Below, in pieces: positions 57,076-64,000 of a DNA stretch of 64,000 nucleotides (positions are counted from its first letter, which is position 1; each line of letters opens with the position of its first letter). Both the position numbers and the translations under genes were made by a program. The notes beneath the pieces are model-generated. The model made no database searches. It saw only the letters and a list, made by a program, of their open reading frames with translations, and had not been told where the DNA came from. This DNA is from Solen grandis. Lineage: Eukaryota; Mollusca; Bivalvia; Adapedonta; Solenidae. The stretch lies in assembly GCA_021229015.1 (NCBI GenBank), contig CM037783.1, positions 22,542,608 to 22,606,607 of the forward strand. Reading direction: 5' to 3'.

Positions 57076-58865
57076 TGGATCTGACATTAATTTTTTATTT
57101 TATATTATCATATTATATCATTATGAAATGACAATTCTTGTCAAATTCTTTTTATCATATGACCTATAGTGACAGTAAATCGCAATTATAACAACCAACA
57201 AACAAAAACATGGATGAACGGACTGTGAACGAATTATTGTTGTAGTCTAACACCGAGAAAATAGTTTCAAATAATAACTGAAAGTAACGATTAAACGTGT
57301 GTATTTCTCATACATTTTCAATGTCATATGAATAATGAATCAAACACATTTAATCTTCAACACAATATGCATACATATAGAATACATGCGCGTGACACGG
57401 AGTGATGCAATTCGGCCTAAAAGTTATATGTAACGTGTTAAATGTCATAAAAATATGTGATGGTTATACGAAACCGGAAACAACTATTCCAGCACAATGT
57501 CATATAATAAAAAATATCTTTCTTTCAACTTAAATTCATGTTTTACAAACAAAGCTGAATTCGTTATTACTTTTTAGTCTCCTGAGTTCAGATCTTTGAA
57601 TATTACCAAATTTGGAGGAATGCAATGGCATCTGTTTATTTCGTATAGTGGACAGTGAAAATAAAATGGAATTCGTCTTCTATGTAATTATAAGTACAAA
57701 CAGTATACATACCATCACTGAAATTCTGGCAACCTTGTTCATTGTTATTATAATATGGTACACACCTAAAACTGCAGTTTTCGTACCAAGCAATTGTCAA
57801 ACAGTTGATTTCATAATCACCATTAGATTGTATGTCCATTTTTGACTGATGGGACTACTATATATATCATACAGGTTTTTCTTTCTTTTATTTCTTTTTT
57901 TTCATAGGACCGAGTAAAGTTTATTGACAAATCAGACTTGGTAGGTCCTGTCTTCGTTTAAATAACTTTCAGCAGCTAGAATTTAAACCATAAGCTTTTA
58001 GACGATGTAAAGTGTACATGTATATTAAACATTAACCGAACTGCAAAACGTGCAAATTAAGAAAATGTTCAAGTTGCAAAATTTGTTGATGAGCTGGTGA
58101 GCGAGATTGTGTGATTTTTAGTTATTCGAGACGACTGAGCCTTTTCAAGTATATATAGGATTTATTTAGACTATAGAAGACCAAAGGTAGCATAGGTTGG
58201 CTTCTGTTGTCTGGAGATATGTTTTAATAGACTCTGTCCGATTAAAAAGTCATCCTAAATTTGTGAAACAATTTATTTTGTCAAACAGAGTTCGATATTA
58301 TTTTGTATATGGTATAATCGAAAACAGAAAGGTGTGAAATAAATCGGTGATAAATTTGTATTTTCAGAGCTCCTAATTTGCCACATTTTAGGGTAACTTC
58401 TAAGGCTATTAGCATGACACGAATTTTGCATTAGACTCAAAGCTATCGACCAAAGTACGTCCATTCATCATTCTGACACCAGTGAAATCTTTACTGTCCA
58501 AACATCGGTACAGTCCCCTTTGATCACTTGTTGGTCGGCTATATTAATATAGACAGAGCTACCCACCGAATAGTTACAATTGTTGCAATGTCATCCAGTG
58601 GTTATCTCCCCTAACCATTTGACCATTTACAAAGGATTCTTCTTTGCCATGCAGGCTATGTAGGATATCAGTTACAATTAGGAACGTTCAGATATTGGTC
58701 TGCTCTGTTTGCCAATGCGTCAAAATGAGTATATGTGGAGTAAAAGGTTAAATTACTGTAATATTTTTTTAGAAGATTCTAAACAGCTTAAAACGTCTTC
58801 CACCATGGCCTCTCAGCTAGTTAGTCGACAGTTATGGTGAAGAATGATTCTACACAGGCGATTAC
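57076..58865. other. Intergenic DNA with repeat remnants
   Basis: No gene. About 58160-58260 resembles the hairpin at 11922-12021. About 58618-58742 is a copy of the dispersed repeat also at 18.6 and 49.7 kb ('tctttgccatgcaggctatg', 'ggtctgctctgtttgccaat'). Confidence 0.4.
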
Positions 58866-59054
58866 CTATGATTCATTAGTGCTTATGATTCTGTCTACAA
58901 ATGTCCCGCCTTTCTTCCCGTAATTACGTAGAAAGTCTCGAGATGTCCTGACCCGACTGGTTTCTTGGTCCACAGTGAGAATCGAGCCGAAAAGCGTGAC
59001 ATTCCACAAGTCGAAGTCAATATTCTGCGCGCAGTGGCCGTACCGATATTGCAA
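58866..59054 (-). CDS. Hypothetical small minus-strand open frame
   Basis: 62 codons in a locally GC-richer patch; the translation includes DLWNVTLFGSILTVDQETSR. No homology recognised, no splice or promoter support. Listed because composition differs from its surroundings. Confidence 0.15.
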   Translation of the reverse strand: MQYRYGHCAQNIDFDLWNVTLFGSILTVDQETSRVRTSRDFLRNYGKKGGTFVDRIISTNES

Positions 59055-61145
59055 GCGTCAGCAATTCCCGGCCCAACCTAGTAATAAGCAATTTGTCTCG
59101 AATGTGCCAAAACAAAACAAAAAAAAACAACAGTAAACGCAACAGTTGCTGTGAGTGCACTCTTGGTCAGCGTTAGCCTGTCGTCAGTTACTGTTGGAAG
59201 ACCTGACCTTGTTCTATATCGACTTTCTTCTATCGGGGGATAATTGATGTCCTCTAAGAAAAAAGGCGTTCATCACGGGTAACTTTCAAACGTTTCATCG
59301 GGACTCGAACTAAATGCAGTGTTGCCTATTTTTATATCCAAAGGGAACAGTAGAGACCATCGTCGGAACCCACGTTCGCTCAATATGCTTTGCTTCTTAA
59401 TCGACCGAGGGTTAATACAAAATTTGTACTCATTAATCATTATTTAGGCATAAGTTTAATCATATTTTATTGCAATCATACATACATAAATACATACAAC
59501 ATTATTTAGGCATTTCATTTCCGTGATGGAAACAGCACGGACCATTTGACCAATAAAATGGCGCGTTACATATAGCTGTTTAGATTTTTGAAATTCAGCT
59601 ACATATGTATTGCTTTTGTAACTTCATTGAAGGCAGAGTCTCTGTATATATAATATGAAGAGACTCTTGTGAAGGGTTCGCAAAAGACTTCGCCTGATTT
59701 TTTTTTGGTCAACAAGTGGCTGATTAATTGATACTTATTAAACGAAGTGTTTTTCTGTGTTTTTTTTTTGTTTGTTTTGTTTTGTTTTTTGCCAGTTGAA
59801 ACCCCTAAGGTATATACGTTAGCAAGCGCTGATACATAATATTAGTTAAGGGGGTGGGGTGGGGGTTAAATTTCAACATTTCCAAAAGAAAAAACGTGAC
59901 TGATTGCCATACATGTGTGTTGGGTGAGGTAGGGTGCAAATCCGCCACTGGGTAGTGATAACGGAATACATGTATATACATTGGGTTCGACGATGGCTAG
60001 AGACGAGACAAGTGTTTTCAAAATAACCGATTCAGATTGATTTGAATCTATATTTTTGGTTGATTACTCCTGACAAATTAACTCGGCAAGAGTATATACA
60101 TTGCACGGGCTATTTTTCGTAAAACGTACTTCTGGGAATTCCGATTAAATATATAATAATGTGTCCCCAAAAGCAGAGTTTTGCTGTACCACTTGGCACA
60201 TTCCGCAACATGCCGCCCCTCACCAGTCCCGGACACATGGATCTGGCACGAAAAGGTGAGCCATATATTCACTAATATATTGGCTTTTTTTTTCAAGGAG
60301 GGTATGAATCTTGGTCAATCGGGAGTAGTAGCCCTTGTATTATATATAGTGATATATGACTCATCTTTCGTATCATACCCCTATGGTTTTTTTATGTTAA
60401 GTAAAGTTTCAGCCTGTTAAGTAAGAGTATGTGCAAAGAGTAAATGTGATTAGTCTTGTAACGGCTATCTAAATGTGGGGTTTATACCGTTCGTAACACT
60501 ATAGCCTGTGGTGAAGACCCGGCCCACCCCTTCTCTACAACCATGGAATATTACGCTGAGTGCATGCGACTGTAGATGGGTAATGATAGAGGCAATACAC
60601 ACAGACACACGTAGTTTTTAACCATATTCATAGACAATGACCATCTGTGAACGAGATGCTTTAAATATAACGGCAATTTAGCTGTGATGCACTGCAGAGT
60701 GGTGCATTGTCAGCCTAGCCTTAATGACCTACTTTACTGTGTACTTTTGCATTTTATTTTTCCAGAACAGCTTTCTACCAGATTCAAGCTTTTGTTAAGA
60801 TACATAGCTTTTTTTTCCTGGTGCATTAGGCCAGCATGCATTTACTTGCGATAGTAGGCCTATCTGTTTGGGAATTTCATACACTCTTCTTTTCCCCACT
60901 CTCTTAAATGGGCCATGTATCACTAGATCTACATGTACTTGTTTTCGTTCTACTCACTTATTTGCTTTTCAGAACAAGAAACCGATTAACCGACCGAATG
61001 TCTGATATCGTCACTCCTGGGACGAGTGCATTACTGCCGACACATGAAATATTAAGTTCCGATAAATATTCATGTTTTATTGTTCAAAATAAATGGATAA
61101 TGGTTAATCGTATTTAAGATACTAGTTTTGTAGTGCTACTCCTGA
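59055..61145. other. Intergenic DNA, no gene seen
   Basis: Only short open frames and T/A/G homopolymer stretches (for example a T/G tract around 59760-59790). No RNA gene or element defined. Confidence 0.4.
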
Positions 61146-61510
61146 CAGCCCAACCCACTGGTGTGGCCAGCATCAATGCATGAAACCTTTGCAGACTACA
61201 TTGTTAGAATTTGGAATTATGTATGTATGTATGTATGTATGTATGTATGTGATAAATCTAAAAAAAAAAAAAAAAAAAGCGCCACGCTCGAATAATGAAA
61301 CGCCATGCCTTGTGGGTCATGGTCATTTAATAGTCAAGGTCACCAGGTGGGTGGGAAGAGCTCATCGTGGTGCATGCACCTGTGATGTTTGGAGGCTATA
61401 GGTGGAAGGACTTTCTGTTATGGTTTAGGTTAAAGTTTTGTGACAAAAAGACAGACAGACAAACAAACAGACAGACCAAAAGCAATATCCCCACCCCCAA
61501 AGGAGTGTAT
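61146..61510. repeat. Molluscan repeat fragment with ATGT and GACA microsatellites
   Basis: 'cagcatcaatgcatgaaacc' matches 47100-47130. It is followed by (ATGT)n at about 61218-61250, an A run at 61261-61278, a 'ggtcaaggtcacc'-type block and a GACAGACAAACA tract ending 'aagcaatatccccacccc', the right end of a common bivalve repeat. Confidence 0.45.
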
Positions 61511-62289
61511 ACAATTAACCAAATATTCCAAAGAAGAACATTACAGTCTTCCATGCTGTTTAAACTTCATTACTTTATTACTTTTAAAATGATCAAAATT
61601 GACTTAACGCAAGCAGTCACACGAACGTGCGCACGCGCACTTCATATAGAATCAAAGCCTAGACACGCACCATCTCTTACAAAAGAGATATTTCGATAAG
61701 AAACTACCCTAGAAGCCAGGTCCTAAGGCACAGCCTCAGCAGATCATTGAATTTTGCAAACTTAAAAAAGTATGGACAATCACAGAGGAAAATGTAACCA
61801 TATTATGAATAGGCTTAATCATTTTTCTAATGCAAAGGATTATTTTCAGTTTGTTCTAACGCTATTTCGTAAATTATTTTAAATTTGATTTAAATTAAGC
61901 CAGTGTAGCAGAAAAACAACACAAATTATATGTTTTAAAGTAAGATATAATTTACATTCACATATCTTCAATAAAAAAGGATATAATGGATTTTGACCTA
62001 TTTTTGTACCAATCTAATCTTGGTAAACAACGGAAGAGTTCGAAAAAGCACTTGTTTCATTGGTTTGCATAAATTATTTTTGGACATGCCATCATAAAAT
62101 GAGAGTTTCAGGGTGCATATGTTTCTGCATGATTGTCAATAGGCAAATAGCAATTTAATCTACCTATTTAAACATTAAAAACATCCATTGGAAAAATTCA
62201 AACATAAAAACCACCCAGTTGAAAAAGTAAACACTTGCATGCGAGTCTTAAGTAAATATAGTTAACCTTGATAGTGGACTCGTCCCACT

Positions 62290-62375
62290 TCGCTGTCATA
62301 AGCAATATATAGCAATTAGGTGTTCGTCGGCTGAACTAACGGCCCCGAGATCGAATCCCACTGAAGGACTTTTAT
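62290..62375 (+). repeat. tRNA-like fragment
   Basis: 'gagatcgaatcccactgaag' looks like a B box with a preceding 'ggctgaactaacggcc'. No convincing cloverleaf. Likely SINE or tRNA pseudogene remnant. A pyrimidine-rich tract (62402-62462) follows. Confidence 0.25.
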
Positions 62376-62639
62376 TTTAAGTTTCGCTTATAAATATTAC
62401 ATTCCCCTTTTTCTTTCTTTCTTTCTCTCTTTCTTTTCCTTTTTTTTTTTTTTTTTTTTTTTAATAGCTAGTAACATTATATTTTCCTAAATTAAGCGAC
62501 AAACACGTTTTCTAGCATTATTTTAAAATCACAGACCATTTAAAACCTGCCAGCAATATTGTATTATTTTTTTATATATATTGTAATACTTGTTTTCTTT
62601 AAATTTCATTTTTAATTTCTCTTACGCCGAATATCTTTT

Positions 62640-62885
62640 TCAAAGATCTTACAACACTCACTCAGTCCCTCACCGCGTGGGTTCGAATCCCGGCAGTGTC
62701 ATTCGGATTTTCATGTGAGGAAGCCTTCCAGCTGGCTTGCGGTAGTCGGTGGTTCTACCCGGATGCCTCTGTGCATTCGGGGTCTTCCTCCACTTGTAAT
62801 TAGCTGGACGTCGCTATATGACTGAAATACTGTCGAGGAACGGAAATCTCAAACAGTCAAAGATATTACTTGTTATAGGTCTTTG
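62640..62885 (+). repeat. tRNA-derived SINE, same family as 42.4 kb
   Basis: The B box GGGTTCGAATCCCGG is at about 62679-62693, followed by the conserved core 'tcatgtgaggaagccttcca', 'gctggcttgcggtagtcggt', 'ggttctacccggatgcctct', 'ggggtcttcctccact' and 'atgactgaaatactgtcg'. The A-box half of the head is degraded. Opposite orientation to the copy at 42437-42674. Confidence 0.75.
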
Positions 62886-63892
62886 CACGTAATAGCCGTC
62901 TGCTAGCCTTTTTAAACGCCATGCCTAATTTGGAATAAGACTTTAAACAGATATTTTTATATTGCTTCAGAAATTTCTTCACGACAGAGAAATAGAGAGA
63001 GACACATACTCTCACACATACAAAGTCCAATATATATGCATGCCACTGCTGTACTGTAGTGATTTTTACGAGCGTATTTATTTTACGCCAACCGGTGCGT
63101 GTTATTGTTAGAAGTTAAATCGACTTTGGAATTTGAGGGAAGTTTATCAGAGAAAAGTTATTTCCTCATTTCACACTTCCCCGTGTATTATTTTTTATGT
63201 TAGCCGTTGTTTCAAAATTATTATATCTTTCGATTTCCATGATCTCGGAATAAAATACAGAAAAAGGAAGATGTTTGTGGAAAAAAATTACAATGGCTAA
63301 CCTTAATAACGACACTTCACTTGAAAACATCTACGGCTATGTTTAGGATGTTAAGCGACTTCGTTAAAAAATGAACCGGTAATTATCATCTGCTTCCTGA
63401 GAAAATAACATAATAATTTTTTCCATGAGGATTATGATTGATTCGAAACTATGAAAGGAATCACACCTGGATTACCTGTGATTTTCCTACCTGGATTATT
63501 AATATTACACTCAGGTAAAGAAATAATGTTCTTATTGCTTTTTTTTATTCAGAGTTCTGTATCAAAGTACACTTTTTTCTATAAGACTTTATAATCTTAA
63601 GCATAAACTAGTGTTTAATTGTTACATTTTTTCCCTTAAAATATTGATGTTAGTACCAGGGAATCAAAGACCATAAATCAATAAATCAGGTCAGCTGGTT
63701 TCAGTTTCAAATGTAATGGTTTGGGTAACTGTCTTCTTTAGGTGGCGTAAAGGTCTCCTTTTCAAACCCAGAAATAGTTGTTAAGGTATCTTTTTTGTCA
63801 GAAAAAAACAACAGTTTTTTTAATGAGTTCCATAAAACCATAATACTTGACATGCCCTGATCAGCCCATGTTGGAAGGTGTGAAAAACTTAC
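62886..63892. other. Non-coding, possible intron of a minus-strand gene
   Basis: No confirmed exon. A minus-strand open stretch at about 63707-63800 (SGFEKETFTPPKED) looks protein-like but has no phase-compatible splice acceptor. Confidence 0.35.
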
Positions 63893-63915
63893 CTGAGCCA
63901 TCTCTCCTGATGCCG
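63893..63915 (-). CDS. Possible small exon or start exon at the window edge
   Basis: The minus strand reads TTATTTTACAG|CGGCATCAGGAGAGATGG and then CTCAG|GTAAGT, a consensus acceptor and donor bounding 23 nt that include ATGGCTCAG in a fair start context (GAGAGATGG). It could be a 5' UTR/start exon (M-A-Q) or a micro-exon. No partner exon is confirmed. Confidence 0.3.
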
Positions 63916-64000
63916 CTGTAAAATAAACCTGGGTAACTGGCCCAGGTACAATTGAAGATTAGAACTATAATAATTAAATTTAATAAGCCTACGAAAAAAT

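Noticed and set aside
63707..63800. Minus-strand protein-like stretch (SGFEKETFTPPKED) as the next exon after 63893-63915
   Set aside because: The only nearby acceptor (ACAAAAAAG) gives the wrong phase after M-A-Q and hits a stop; pyrimidine support is poor.

Overview
This is an AT-rich, repeat-dense stretch of animal nuclear DNA, most probably from a bivalve mollusc. The reasons are short GT-AG exons in large introns, degenerate LINE reverse-transcriptase remnants, tRNA-derived SINEs with a core I recognise from molluscan genomes, and many copies of repeats of the 'gctcacctgagcac' and 'ggtatataggagtcacc' types that are very common in bivalves. There are no operons, ribosome binding sites or bacterial genes. 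The species cannot be told from the sequence. A 100-N scaffold gap lies at 13901-14000.

Main gene. Fifteen plus-strand exons between 17077 and 47779 splice into one uninterrupted frame of 746 residues plus stop; every junction phase matches. The 5' end (start codon and signal peptide) is missing. The product is a type I membrane protein: seven ephrin-receptor-like/GCC2-GCC3-type cysteine-rich modules, a linker region of unknown fold with an RRRR furin-type site, an eighth cysteine-rich module, one EGF domain, a transmembrane helix and a cytoplasmic tail of about 80 residues with an NPAY motif. A 3' UTR with AATAAA at 48650 follows. A second, tentative gene runs on the minus strand from the gap down to about 2.3 kb. 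Three exon candidates are visible (13841-13900, 7076-7186, 2502-2717), all readable in phase 0, with a stop codon and a minus-strand AATAAA; I do not recognise the protein.

Repeats fill most of the rest. Roughly a quarter of the window consists of non-autonomous elements of several sequence families sharing one design: a hairpin head, an interior of degenerate tandem modules of about 135-180 bp (mostly 150-160), and a 3' hairpin followed within a few bases by CTAG or CTTG and a T-rich flank. This resembles Helitron/Helentron-type non-autonomous elements (HINEs, such as the bivalve 'pearl' elements). Several are nested, exposing their insertion points. Introns also carry minisatellites: 17 bp (about 108 copies, each with the octamer GCTGGTGG), 39 bp (about 13 copies, each with a 3' splice-site-like tract), 47 bp, 44 bp and about 54 bp. 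Several arrays end only tens of bases before an exon.

Layout: 1-14 kb, minus-strand gene with repeats and three LINE remnants; 14-17 kb, nested repeats; 17-48.7 kb, receptor-like gene; 48.7-53 kb, downstream AT-rich DNA with a G-run repeat array and a 72-bp palindromic mini-element; 53-64 kb, apparently intergenic DNA visibly richer in CpG, with a CG-rich inverted-repeat element, a SINE and one possible minus-strand exon at the right edge.
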